Shown: positions 6,807 to 14,761, counted from the first letter of the stretch. The stretch is 17,248 nucleotides of DNA from CAIKOD01 sp035543455 (GCA_035543455.1 DATKKE010000056.1:1-17248), one strand, 5' to 3'. A program made the numbers and translations. The notes: generated by a model not told the origin, from the sequence alone.

Positions 6807-8024
6807 ATGAAATACGGGGTATACTCGGAAGTAGGAAAACTTCGCAGGGTAATTGTCTGCCGCCCCGGGCTCGCCCATATGAGGCTTACACCCGAGAACA
6901 GCAGGGAACTATTGTTCGATGAGGTTATCTGGGTTGCGAAGGCGAAGATCGAACATTATAACCTCGTCGAAGTGCTGAAGGAACATGGGGTCGTGGTGCT
7001 TGAAGTGCATGACCTCCTCTCAAAGACCCTCGAGGACCCTGAAGCACGTGAATGGGTTATCGACCGTCAGATCACGCCCGACACCATCGGCCTTATAGGG
7101 CTTTCCGAGCTCCGGCAATGGCTGTTTGATATGCCGGCCGGGGAGCTTGCAGAACGTCTTATAGGTGGAATAACCGCTGGCGAGATTCCGTTTCCAGTTT
7201 TTAAAACGCTGAAAAAAATAATTGGCCCTCACGGGATGTGGGTCCCTCCCCTGCCGAATATGATCTTCACCCGCGATCCGAGCTCGTGGATACATAACGG
7301 GGTTTCCCTCAATCCCATGCACCATCCGGCCCGTCGATCCGAGACGCTTCTCATGACGGCATTATACCGGTATCATCCCGATTTCAGGAAGGCCGTTTTC
7401 AATACGTGGTTTGGCGATCCGGATCATAATTACGGGCCATCGACGATTGAGGGAGGGGATGTTATGCCCGTAGGTAATGGGACCGTCCTGATAGGAATGG
7501 GTGAGAGAACGTTCGGACAACCGGTCATGCAGGTTGCCCATGCACTCTTCGATAAAAACGCCGCTGATCGGGTGATTGCCTGTTTATTCCCGAAGACAAG
7601 GGGGGCAATGCATCTCGATACCGTCTTTACGTTCTGCGATGCCGATCTGGCCACCGTGTACAAAGGAGTTATTCAGCAGGTAAAATGCTTCAGCTTGTAT
7701 CCGGGCGAAGCTGGATCCCTGAAAATTGAGGAGGAAACCGGTCCATTTCGGGATGTAGTAGCCGATGCGATGGATATCCCGAAACTACGGACGGTTACGA
7801 CCGGCGGGGATTGGTTCGAGCAGGAACGCGAACAATGGGATGATGGTAATAATGTACTCGCACTTGAACCGGGGCTCGTTATCGGGTACGACCGGAACGT
7901 GTTTACCAATACAAAACTCCGGAAGGAAGGCGTGGAGGTAATAACCATACCCGGTTCCGAGATCGGAAGAGGACGAGGCGGCTGTCATTGCCTGACATGT
8001 CCTATCGTGAGGGACCCGGTGTGA
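6807..8024 (+). CDS. arcA: Arginine deiminase
   Basis: A 405-residue cytoplasmic enzyme that hydrolyses arginine to citrulline and ammonia, the first step of the arginine deiminase pathway. It is full length for the family. By homology to the Pseudomonas enzyme, the catalytic set is present: D157 in FTRDP, E215 in IEGGD, H269 and D271 in MHLD, and nucleophile C395 in the C-terminal GGCHCLTCPIVRDP. N-terminal VYSEVGKLRRVIV and FDEVIWV are also typical. The start ATG is preceded by GAGGAGAT, and the gene lies 2 bases after carbamate kinase, so the two are tightly coupled. One oddity is an extra Cys (C393) where Gly is common, giving CHCLTC around the nucleophile. Arginine deiminase is well known in haloarchaea and bacteria and less so in methanogens. 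Confidence 0.96.
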   Translation: MKYGVYSEVGKLRRVIVCRPGLAHMRLTPENSRELLFDEVIWVAKAKIEHYNLVEVLKEHGVVVLEVHDLLSKTLEDPEAREWVIDRQITPDTIGLIGLSELRQWLFDMPAGELAERLIGGITAGEIPFPVFKTLKKIIGPHGMWVPPLPNMIFTRDPSSWIHNGVSLNPMHHPARRSETLLMTALYRYHPDFRKAVFNTWFGDPDHNYGPSTIEGGDVMPVGNGTVLIGMGERTFGQPVMQVAHALFDKNAADRVIACLFPKTRGAMHLDTVFTFCDADLATVYKGVIQQVKCFSLYPGEAGSLKIEEETGPFRDVVADAMDIPKLRTVTTGGDWFEQEREQWDDGNNVLALEPGLVIGYDRNVFTNTKLRKEGVEVITIPGSEIGRGRGGCHCLTCPIVRDPV

Positions 8025-8086
8025 TAAGGGGAATGGTTGGTATATCTTTTTAATTCTCTTAGGATTAAGATTTTAACCAGATTACC

Positions 8087-9016
8087 ATGCCTGATAATGA
8101 TGAATTCCAGGATATGAAGGATCCCGGCTATGAAATTTTCATTGCCATGGTCTCGATCCTATCAGTTATCAACCTTTTTATCACATTCCTGCCCGTTTTC
8201 AGTCTAGGTGCACGGAATGTCATTAACATCATAGATATCGGACTTACCGTGATCTTTATTGCGGATTTCTCTTACCGGATGATAACGGCAAAATCCCGTT
8301 CTTATTATTTCATCAGGGACTGGGGATGGGCTGATCTCCTGGCGTGTGTCCCCATGTTCCGTATATTCCGGTTTTTCAGGATCGTCAAGGCCTATAAAAT
8401 CATTAAAAAGCTCGGGCCTGACAATATTAAAACCCAATTGTCGCGGAACAGGGCAGAATTGGCAGTGTATATTCTCATCTTTTCCGTGATCCTGATCCTC
8501 GAAGTGGGGTCATCCTGGGTGCTGCTGGCCGAAAGCTCCTCTCCTGACGCCAATATCACCAATGCGAATGACGCAATCTGGTGGGCATACGTAACAATTA
8601 CAACCGTAGGTTACGGAGACCGATACCCGGTGACGACACTTGGCAGGATTGTGGGGATCATCGTTATGACCACCGGAGTAGGTATTTTTGCAACGTTTGC
8701 CGGGTACCTGTCCAGTAAACTTCTTTCGCCCTCCAAGAAGCTGGAGGAAATGGAAGCGGAGGAGCATGACTTCGAAAGGGAAATGATCGACCGGATAGAT
8801 GAATTAAAACGGCTCCTGAAAGACCAGGACAGCAGGAATAACGAAATCGGGACACGGCTTGAGAGAATCGAAACCCTCCTCGCAACAGAACGAACGGTCA
8901 TCCATTCCGGATCGGAACACGTGGTTCGTGATACAAACGACTCCGGGATCTCCGGGAAACCGGTGAAAAAACCGGATTTCAGGTCGAAGTTCTGGAGAAA
9001 TATTTCATCAGAATAA
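8087..9016 (+). CDS. Voltage-gated potassium channel
   Basis: A 309-residue six-helix ion channel subunit. Helices are visible at about 16-36 (S1), 45-66 (S2), 80-91 (S3), a positively charged S4-like helix at 92-108 with Arg or Lys every few residues (FRIFRFFRIVKAYKIIKK), S5 at 124-147, the pore loop with selectivity filter TTVGYGD at 172-178, and S6 at 186-207. The filter is the canonical potassium signature. Residues 215-270 form a charged coiled coil that probably helps tetramer assembly. There is no RCK or cyclic-nucleotide domain. The ATG lacks a Shine-Dalgarno; AT-rich boxes at 8041-8076 may give a leaderless transcript separate from the arginine deiminase operon 62 bases upstream. Its placement between two arginine operons may be incidental or may help balance membrane potential. 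Confidence 0.92.
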   Translation: MPDNDEFQDMKDPGYEIFIAMVSILSVINLFITFLPVFSLGARNVINIIDIGLTVIFIADFSYRMITAKSRSYYFIRDWGWADLLACVPMFRIFRFFRIVKAYKIIKKLGPDNIKTQLSRNRAELAVYILIFSVILILEVGSSWVLLAESSSPDANITNANDAIWWAYVTITTVGYGDRYPVTTLGRIVGIIVMTTGVGIFATFAGYLSSKLLSPSKKLEEMEAEEHDFEREMIDRIDELKRLLKDQDSRNNEIGTRLERIETLLATERTVIHSGSEHVVRDTNDSGISGKPVKKPDFRSKFWRNISSE

Positions 9017-9093
9017 TTTTTTGAAAATAGTACTGATGACGCCAGTTCGATTCCATAGCTCTTATCGTTGGGAGATTTGGTGTTATCGAGAAT

Positions 9094-9693
9094 TTAATTC
9101 TTTTCAGGCATACCGTCAATCCATATCCCCGACTTTTCTACCCGTACCGTACTGGTAATGACCCTCTTCATCCCGAGTCTGATTGTTCCCTTGCTCATGA
9201 GGTAGTGGTGGAGGAATACATCAATCGGGTCCCAGAGGGCAACCCAGCAGAAAATGACGATCGCACCAATAATAATCGCTCCCCATACGTCCTGGGTATG
9301 CCAGGAAAAGGCATAGCTGCCAATCAGGATGAGTACGGCCGAGATACCAAGGCCAGTGATGAGGCCATATTTTATCCGCTTCCGGAGGACCCTGAGATTT
9401 CTCTTCGCCCCTTCACAACGGTATTTGAAATACGTCCTGAAGGCCAGGGGAAGACCGGTTTCGACCTCCGGTGTCACCTCAGATGCCGGGAACCGGATCA
9501 CATATTCCACGGGTTTTGTTGGTTCCCTGTCGATAATTGCAGAAATTACTGCATCTTCCGCATCACCGGAAAGGTCACGCTGGCCGATCGGGGATGGATC
9601 ATCTCTGTCAAAAAACTGGTCAACCCGCTTGAAACTGAGCTCGACGACCAGCCTGTCATCCAGCTCCCGTATTTGTTCGATGTAGTTTGTCAT
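9094..9693 (-). CDS. Two-helix membrane protein of unknown function
   Basis: A 199-residue protein with an N-terminal cytosolic region of about 105 residues, two adjacent membrane helices (about 108-130 and 136-156) and a 40-residue polar tail. The segment between the helices is short, so both ends probably lie on the same side. A basic run (KRNLRVLRKRIKYG) precedes the first helix, consistent with a cytoplasmic N-terminus. No family was recognised. The frame stays open upstream to an ATG at 9804, but a strong TATA-like box on the minus strand (9745-9756) falls inside that extension, so the ATG at 9693 is preferred. It converges with the potassium channel gene, with 77 bases between the stops. 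Confidence 0.75.
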   Translation of the reverse strand: MTNYIEQIRELDDRLVVELSFKRVDQFFDRDDPSPIGQRDLSGDAEDAVISAIIDREPTKPVEYVIRFPASEVTPEVETGLPLAFRTYFKYRCEGAKRNLRVLRKRIKYGLITGLGISAVLILIGSYAFSWHTQDVWGAIIIGAIVIFCWVALWDPIDVFLHHYLMSKGTIRLGMKRVITSTVRVEKSGIWIDGMPEKN

Positions 9694-9744
9694 GATGAGA
9701 TCGCACGCAAAACGGACCGGATTCTTTCCGGAGGTTTCTCTTGG

Positions 9745-9756
9745 CTTATTTATAGA
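9745..9756 (-). promoter_or_regulatory. TATA-like box for the two-helix membrane protein
   Basis: The minus strand reads TCTATAAATAAG, a close fit to an archaeal TATA box. It lies about 55 bases upstream of the ATG at 9693, predicting a leader of about 30 bases. Confidence 0.5.
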
Positions 9757-10030
9757 AATCTTTAGGTTTAGGCTATTAGTTATAATTTTGGATAGTATTG
9801 GCACGTATCGGTTCGCTTGGGCTAGTTATTTAAAACCCAAATCGGTTTGTCATCAATTTTCTGATATAAGGGGAGATGAGGAGGTTTTTGGTAGCAGTCC
9901 GGCGATGTAATATGTTCTTCCTTATCCTGGGGGAGCCCTGGTGATAAAATTACTTGATTAATGGCTGATCCGAAATAAAAACCCGAAGGTAATTTAATTT
10001 CCTCCCGGGTTGCCCGGACTTGAAGAAAAG

Positions 10031-10038
10031 ATATAAAT
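10031..10038 (+). promoter_or_regulatory. TATA-like box for the adiA operon
   Basis: ATATAAAT, preceded by GAAAAG, resembles an archaeal BRE/TATA pair. The predicted transcription start near 10060 leaves a leader of about 210 bases before the decarboxylase ATG at 10273, unusually long for an archaeal gene. Confidence 0.45.
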
Positions 10039-10193
10039 AGTCATGGGAAAGAGCCTCTCCTCTGTGGGAAAAGGTAATGGGACGTTTGTACACCCTGCAT
10101 CGGATCCGTTTGCCCGGCTCACCGGAAACCGTGAAAAACAAAAAATTCCGGCCATTGAAATCCCGGAGACTGTTTTTCAGGAGGGATTAAGGT

Positions 10194-10283
10194 ATGCTGA
10201 TTGTGTTGCAGTGCATCGGAACGGAAATCCCGGTAAGAGCCCGAACCATAACGGATGGTTTTTGGAGGATACATGAATCCTGA
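10194..10283 (+). CDS. Possible upstream ORF overlapping the adiA start
   Basis: A 29-residue frame begins at ATG 10194, nine bases after a clear GGAGG (10180-10184), and ends at TGA 10281-10283, so it overlaps the decarboxylase ATG (10273) by 11 bases in another frame. It reads MLIVLQCIGTEIPVRARTI and then TDGFWRIHES, with an Arg-Ala-Arg and a third Arg near the end. Ribosomes translating it would cross the decarboxylase ribosome binding site (GGAGG at 10264-10268). A role as an arginine-sensitive leader peptide is possible but is inference; chance occurrence cannot be excluded. Confidence 0.3.
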   Translation: MLIVLQCIGTEIPVRARTITDGFWRIHES

Positions 10284-12582
10284 AGATAGGCTGACGGTCG
10301 TTATTATCGATGATGCCCTGAATGAAGAGTCCCCGCACGGGCGGACAATAAAACGGATTGCAAACGGACTTTCTGCTTTTAATATCGATGTTTTCACCAT
10401 TGCATCAATTGAGGACGCCCGCTCGGCATATGCAAACCTGCCTGATGTTGACTGCATCCTGATCAACTGGAATATCGGGGGTAAGAAGTCAAAAAACCAC
10501 GACGATGCGAAGCAGCTCATTCATGAGATCAGGGATCGAAACGAGGATATCCCGATATTCCTGATGGCTGAACCTGCAAGCGAGGCCCCGTCGGCGCTGA
10601 ATGTGGAGACCGTCAGGGAAGTCAATGAATATATCTATATCATGGATGATACACCGGAGTTTATTGCAGGACGTATCACTGCGGCAGCAAACCGGTACAA
10701 GGAGAGACTGTTACCTCCCTTTTTCGGAGCTCTCGTGAAATTCTCAAAGGACTTTGAGTATTCCTGGCACACCCCAGGGCATGCGGGTGGCACGGCATTC
10801 CGGAAGTCGCCTTCAGGGAGGCTTTTTCACAAATTTTTCGGTGAACAGCTCTTCAGATCGGATCTTTCCATATCCGTTGGCGAACTTGGGTCGCTGCTCG
10901 ACCATTCAGGGCCGCTTGGCGAGGCCGAACGCTATGCAGCAAAGGTATTTGGCGCAGATATGACGTATTTTGTCACCAACGGGACATCGACAGCCAACAA
11001 AATCGTATTCTTCGGCCGGGTCGCGAAAGACGACATCGTGCTGGTCGACCGTAATTGCCATAAATCCGCGGAACACGCCCTCACAATGACGCATTCCTAT
11101 GCCATATTCATGATCCCGACCAGGAACCGCTACGGGATCATCGGGCCGATTCCACCATCAGAAATGACGCAGAAGGCGATTAAAGCAAAAATAGATGCAG
11201 GTCCCCTTACCCGTGACATGGAAAATAAGAAGCCGGTCCATGCCATCGTCACAAATTCCACCTATGACGGACTTTGTTATCGTGCGACCGAGGTCGAGGA
11301 CCTCCTTGGGAAGAGCGTGGACAGCATCCATTTCGATGAAGCATGGTACGCATATGCCCGTTTTAACCCGTTGTACCGGGAACGGTTTGCCATGAGAGAC
11401 GGGGATAAGAATCCGAAGGGACCAACGGTTTTTGCTACCCAGTCGACCCATAAACTCCTTGCTGCCCTGTCACAGGCGTCAATGGTCCATGTCAGGAACG
11501 GGCGGGTCCTCATAGAACATTCGAGGTTCAACGAAGGGTTCATGATGCATAGCTCAACGTCCCCGCTCTACACGATCATGGCATCGCTCGATGTTTCTTC
11601 GAAAATGATGGAAGGTGCGGCAGGGCGTGTACTGACAACTGAATCGATAGAAGAGGCGATCAGGTTCCGTCGTACGATGGCACGGATCTACCGCGAGATA
11701 TGCGGGACCGGGAAACTGAAAGACTGGTGGTTCGGCATGTGGCAACCGGACTCGGTCACCGACCCAAAGGTAAAAAAGAAGGTCCATTTTGCAGATGCAC
11801 AGCTCGAAACGCTCCGTGACAACCCCTCAGCATGGGTATTGCACCCCGGTGAACCATGGCATGGTTTTAGCGATCTCCCTGACGGTTTCTGCATGCTTGA
11901 TCCTATTAAAGTCACGGTCACGATGCCAGGCGTGAATGACGACGGGACACTCGGCAGCTGGGGGATACCGGCGGCAGTGGTGGTTAAGTTCCTCGATACG
12001 CGGGGGATTGTGAATGAAAAGTCCGGTGATTACATCATTCTCTTCCTGTTTTCGATGGGGAATACCAAGGGGAAATGGGGGACCCTGATTTCCGAGCTGT
12101 TCGAGTTCAAACGGCATTACGACGAAGGGACGCCTCTCGAGGAAATTTTCCCGGACCTGACAACGGCATATCACGAGCGGTATGGTGGAATGACGCTGAA
12201 AAGCCTGACCGATGAGATGCATGCATTTAAGAAAGAACATAGAATGTGTGAACTTCTGGAGGAAGCTTACGCAACCCTGCCGGAGCCTGCCATAACCTAC
12301 GCAGAAGCCTACAAAAAGCTGGTGCGCGGCGAAGTCGAGCACGTCCCGGTATCGAGGGCCGGGAACAGAATTGTGGCGACCGGGATTTATCCGTACCCAC
12401 CCGGTATCCCGCTGTTTGCTCCCGGTGAAAGGACCGGCCGGCGAAACGGCCCCCTGCTCGGCTACCTGAAATCCCTTCAGGACTTCGATAACCGGTTCCC
12501 GGGGTTCGAGCACGATACGCACGGCGTTGAAAATTGCAAAGGTGAATACATGATGTATTGTATAAAGGAGGAAAAGCGGTGA
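10273..12582 (+). CDS. adiA: Arginine decarboxylase, AdiA-like (PLP-dependent)
   Basis: A 769-residue enzyme of the Orn/Lys/Arg decarboxylase family (fold type I, bacterial biodegradative class), which probably converts arginine to agmatine and CO2 and consumes a proton. Residues 1-130 form the receiver-like wing domain. The PLP core begins at SWHTPGHAGG (164-173), with DRNCHKS near 259-265, HFDEAWY with cofactor Asp D355, and the Schiff-base lysine K394 in QSTHKLLAALSQ. The C-terminal domain keeps TKGKWGTL, FKRHYDEGTPL and PGFEHDTHG, which match Escherichia coli AdiA better than its lysine or ornithine relatives as recalled; length also agrees (AdiA is about 755). The ATG at 10273 is chosen over 10255 because GGAGG lies four bases before it. 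It is translationally coupled to an antiporter gene. Most archaea make agmatine with the small pyruvoyl enzyme, so this type suggests transfer from bacteria. Confidence 0.93.
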   Translation: MNPEDRLTVVIIDDALNEESPHGRTIKRIANGLSAFNIDVFTIASIEDARSAYANLPDVDCILINWNIGGKKSKNHDDAKQLIHEIRDRNEDIPIFLMAEPASEAPSALNVETVREVNEYIYIMDDTPEFIAGRITAAANRYKERLLPPFFGALVKFSKDFEYSWHTPGHAGGTAFRKSPSGRLFHKFFGEQLFRSDLSISVGELGSLLDHSGPLGEAERYAAKVFGADMTYFVTNGTSTANKIVFFGRVAKDDIVLVDRNCHKSAEHALTMTHSYAIFMIPTRNRYGIIGPIPPSEMTQKAIKAKIDAGPLTRDMENKKPVHAIVTNSTYDGLCYRATEVEDLLGKSVDSIHFDEAWYAYARFNPLYRERFAMRDGDKNPKGPTVFATQSTHKLLAALSQASMVHVRNGRVLIEHSRFNEGFMMHSSTSPLYTIMASLDVSSKMMEGAAGRVLTTESIEEAIRFRRTMARIYREICGTGKLKDWWFGMWQPDSVTDPKVKKKVHFADAQLETLRDNPSAWVLHPGEPWHGFSDLPDGFCMLDPIKVTVTMPGVNDDGTLGSWGIPAAVVVKFLDTRGIVNEKSGDYIILFLFSMGNTKGKWGTLISELFEFKRHYDEGTPLEEIFPDLTTAYHERYGGMTLKSLTDEMHAFKKEHRMCELLEEAYATLPEPAITYAEAYKKLVRGEVEHVPVSRAGNRIVATGIYPYPPGIPLFAPGERTGRRNGPLLGYLKSLQDFDNRFPGFEHDTHGVENCKGEYMMYCIKEEKR

Positions 12583-14024
12583 ACGAAGAGACTGGTTCAA
12601 CCCGGAAATCCGGCGTCGCACCGGTAAAAGTACTTGGTGTCTTTGCACTTGCGATGATCAATGTTGCAGCAGTATTGAGCATCAGGAATTATCCGTCGAT
12701 GGCGATGTTCGGCTGGTCGTGCATCGGCTGGTATATTATCGGGACGGTCCTATTTCTCATCCCCCTCTCCCTCGCAGGGGCGGAGCTTGCAACGATGCTT
12801 TCAGACAAGGGGGGAGGTGTGTATGCCTGGTGCCGGGAAGCGTTCGGAACGAAAGGAGGGTTCGTGGCAATCTTCTGCGAATGGTCGAATAACCTCGTCT
12901 GGTTTCCGACCGTTCTTGCATTCATTGCATCGACACTGGCATTTGCACTCTCCCCGGCGCTTGGGAGCAATGCCATTTACTTGTTTGTGGTGATGATGAT
13001 CGCCTTCTGGGGTACGACGTTGATTGCATATTTCGGTGAGGACGTCTCGTCAAAATTCCAGAATTACGGGGTGATTCTCGGGAGTATTATCCCTTCGATA
13101 CTGATCATCGGGCTTGGTATTTACTGGATTGTTTCCGGGGCCGCAATAGTTCTTCCGCCCTTCTCCTGGAGCGGCATCGTCCCGACCCTGAACTTCTCGA
13201 CCCTTCCCTACTTTGCAACAGTCATCCTGCTCTTCGCCGGCATGGAGATGGCTGGTTTCCATGCTCTGGAGACCCGCAATCCCAAGACAGACTATCCGAA
13301 GGCAATGGCCATTTCGGCAGTCATCATATTCGCATGCACAGTCCTTGCTACACTTGCCATCGCGTTTGTTATCCCCGCCAGTACGATAAACCTGGCCGGC
13401 GGTGTGATGCAGGCGATCCAGTACTTCTTCAACGCGCTCCATATCCCGGGGGCTGTCGCACCAATGGCCGTTCTCATCACCATCGGCGGGGTCGTCTCGC
13501 TTGCTGCCTGGCTTATCGGACCGGCAAAAGGTCTTGGAGTTGTCGCGGAAGAAGGGAACCTCCCCCCTGTATTCAACAAGACCAACAAATATGGCTCACC
13601 AATGGCCGTGCTCATCATCCAGGCTCTTATCGGGACATTTGTTTCTCTGCTCTATGTATTTCTGCCTTCGGTCAACCAGGCTTACTGGGTGTTGTCGGCG
13701 ATGACTGTCGAACTGTTATGTATCGTCTATTTCCTCGTCTTTGCATCTCTCGTCAAATTGAGATACACAAAACCTGATGCGCCGCGGCCTTTTAAAATTC
13801 CCGGAGGAATGACCGGTATATGGATAATTGGCGGAATGGGGGCATTCGGAGTGGTATTCGCATTTATCGTAGGGCTGATGCCAACCGGTGCTTTTACTGC
13901 AACTGAGACCCTGTTCTATGTCATTGGCGTATTGCTCGGTACAATATTGCTTGCCGTACCGCCGCTCATCTTCCTGAAGCTGAAAAAACCCGGCTGGGTG
14001 GAAACAGGGAGGCCAGGGGAATGA
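12579..14024 (+). CDS. APC-family amino-acid antiporter, GadC/AdiC-like
   Basis: A 481-residue integral membrane transporter of the amino acid-polyamine-organocation superfamily with about 12 hydrophobic helices. Segments such as AIAFVIPASTINLAGGVMQA and AAWLIGPAKGLGVVAEEGNLPP align by memory with the glutamate:GABA antiporter GadC (AMVIPGNEINLSAGVMQ, ASWIVGPSRGMYVTAQ). The decarboxylase partner instead predicts arginine:agmatine exchange, as AdiC does with AdiA. It probably imports arginine and exports agmatine; substrate is inferred from context. Start: GTG at 12579 is chosen because GGAGG lies seven to eight bases upstream and the GTGA overlap with the adiA stop is a classic coupling arrangement. 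An ATG at 12558 is in frame but lies inside adiA without a ribosome binding site. It lacks the long C-terminal plug of E. coli GadC. Confidence 0.9.
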   Translation: MNEETGSTRKSGVAPVKVLGVFALAMINVAAVLSIRNYPSMAMFGWSCIGWYIIGTVLFLIPLSLAGAELATMLSDKGGGVYAWCREAFGTKGGFVAIFCEWSNNLVWFPTVLAFIASTLAFALSPALGSNAIYLFVVMMIAFWGTTLIAYFGEDVSSKFQNYGVILGSIIPSILIIGLGIYWIVSGAAIVLPPFSWSGIVPTLNFSTLPYFATVILLFAGMEMAGFHALETRNPKTDYPKAMAISAVIIFACTVLATLAIAFVIPASTINLAGGVMQAIQYFFNALHIPGAVAPMAVLITIGGVVSLAAWLIGPAKGLGVVAEEGNLPPVFNKTNKYGSPMAVLIIQALIGTFVSLLYVFLPSVNQAYWVLSAMTVELLCIVYFLVFASLVKLRYTKPDAPRPFKIPGGMTGIWIIGGMGAFGVVFAFIVGLMPTGAFTATETLFYVIGVLLGTILLAVPPLIFLKLKKPGWVETGRPGE

Positions 14025-14069
14025 AAATTATCAGTCAATTGACTTATTCCGCCATTCAGGAGGCTTGAA

Positions 14070-14519
14070 ATGAGTAAAACAGATAATGTAGCCCTTACGA
14101 TACTGATCATCCTGATCCTGATATTCCTGGTGCCCCTGGGCTGGGTTATGGTAGCGTTTCCTGCCGAGCCGTATCGGATTATTGTGGGTGAACCAATCTC
14201 GGAGGCCGCCCAGAATGCCGGACTGACAATCGTAAATACCACTGACTTCACATGGAATTTCCCTGGTGCCCTGGGAGGAAAGATCTATGTTCTTCGAGAC
14301 CAGTCTGGGAATATGCTAACCGTCCAGACCCAGTCATTCGACAGCCCGGAATCCAGGGATGCTGCCATACAGGCACATTCATCGCAGAGCGTGGGGAAAG
14401 GTAAACCCATCGGGACTATCGTAACGATCGGGCAGCAGATCATTTACATACCCCCTGACCAAGGGGGTATTCTTGTCACTCTCGGACCCGAGTTGTATAA
14501 GAAGAAGGTGGGTAGATAA
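14070..14519 (+). CDS. Membrane-anchored protein of unknown function
   Basis: A 149-residue protein. Residues 8-31 form one hydrophobic helix that is either an uncleaved signal anchor or a signal peptide; the rest is a soluble domain of about 115 residues, probably outside the membrane, with beta-rich text (KIYVLRDQSGNMLTVQTQSF, IVTIGQQIIYIPPD). No Cys and no known motif are seen. The ATG has AGGAGG eight bases upstream. It lies 45 bases after the antiporter stop on the same strand, and a T-rich tract follows, so it is probably the last gene of the decarboxylase operon. A role in transport or acid response is possible only by association. Confidence 0.75.
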   Translation: MSKTDNVALTILIILILIFLVPLGWVMVAFPAEPYRIIVGEPISEAAQNAGLTIVNTTDFTWNFPGALGGKIYVLRDQSGNMLTVQTQSFDSPESRDAAIQAHSSQSVGKGKPIGTIVTIGQQIIYIPPDQGGILVTLGPELYKKKVGR

Positions 14520-14532
14520 CCGGTAGTCTTAA

Positions 14533-14538
14533 TTTTTT
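14533..14538 (+). terminator. T-run terminator of the adiA operon
   Basis: TTTTTT lies 14 bases after the stop codon ending at 14519, in an AT-rich context. A T tract of this kind is enough for intrinsic termination in archaea. Confidence 0.4.
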
Positions 14539-14642
14539 CGACGTATTGAATTGGAATTAAAAAGGAAAAAGAGCTCTGTTGACTTCCTGAAATTAATAAA
14601 TTCCAGCCCGTTCCCAATTTATCTGCAATAAGTTTGTATTCA

Positions 14643-14692
14643 GACGCTCCAGGGGTTCTCCCCCGATGCTTTAGCGTCCCCGGTCAGGATAG
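14643..14692. repeat. About 50-base GC-rich hairpin element, copy 2
   Basis: The outer arms GACGCT (14643-14648) and AGCGTC (14673-14678) are perfectly complementary, and inside them GGGG (14652-14655) can pair with CCCC (14660-14663) around TTCT. An alternative fold pairs GATG with CGTC at 14665-14678. The element ends in TCCCCGGTCAGGATAG. Order and sequence resemble 981-1032. No open reading frame or transposase accompanies it. Confidence 0.35.
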
Positions 14693-14761
14693 TGAGCGAT
14701 TTGAAAAATTATCTTCCTGCTTTATTGCCCCTGTAACCTTTTCCAATGGCTATCCTGATGG

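Larger units (their letters stand above)
9694..10193. other. Intergenic region with divergent promoters
   Basis: This stretch separates two divergent genes and holds their promoters. On the minus strand CTATAAATAAG (9745-9755) serves the leftward membrane-protein gene. On the plus strand ATATAAAT (10031-10038) probably serves the decarboxylase operon and would leave a leader of about 210 bases. An imperfect inverted repeat with 6-base arms, AACCCG at 9980-9985 and CGGGTT at 10006-10011, lies just upstream of that box and could bind a regulator. An open frame at 10043-10276 begins only 4 bases after the TATA box and has no ribosome binding site, so it was not called as a gene. Confidence 0.5.

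Noticed and set aside
9040..9060. A tRNA T-loop-like string (GTTCGATTCC) after the potassium channel
   Set aside because: The flanking bases do not form the T stem, and no acceptor or anticodon arm fits around it.
9205..9765. A 186-residue plus-strand frame opposite the two-helix membrane protein
   Set aside because: The minus-strand reading shows two clean membrane helices and a promoter, while this frame is a polar mixture without motifs.
10043..10276. A 77-codon frame in the decarboxylase leader
   Set aside because: Its ATG begins 4 bases after the probable TATA box, so it would lie upstream of the transcription start, and it has no ribosome binding site or recognisable motif.
11827..12648. 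A 273-residue open frame on the minus strand opposite the arginine decarboxylase
   Set aside because: It lies entirely antisense to strongly recognised decarboxylase and antiporter sequence, has no ribosome binding site, and reads as low-quality protein; it reflects codon bias of the real genes.
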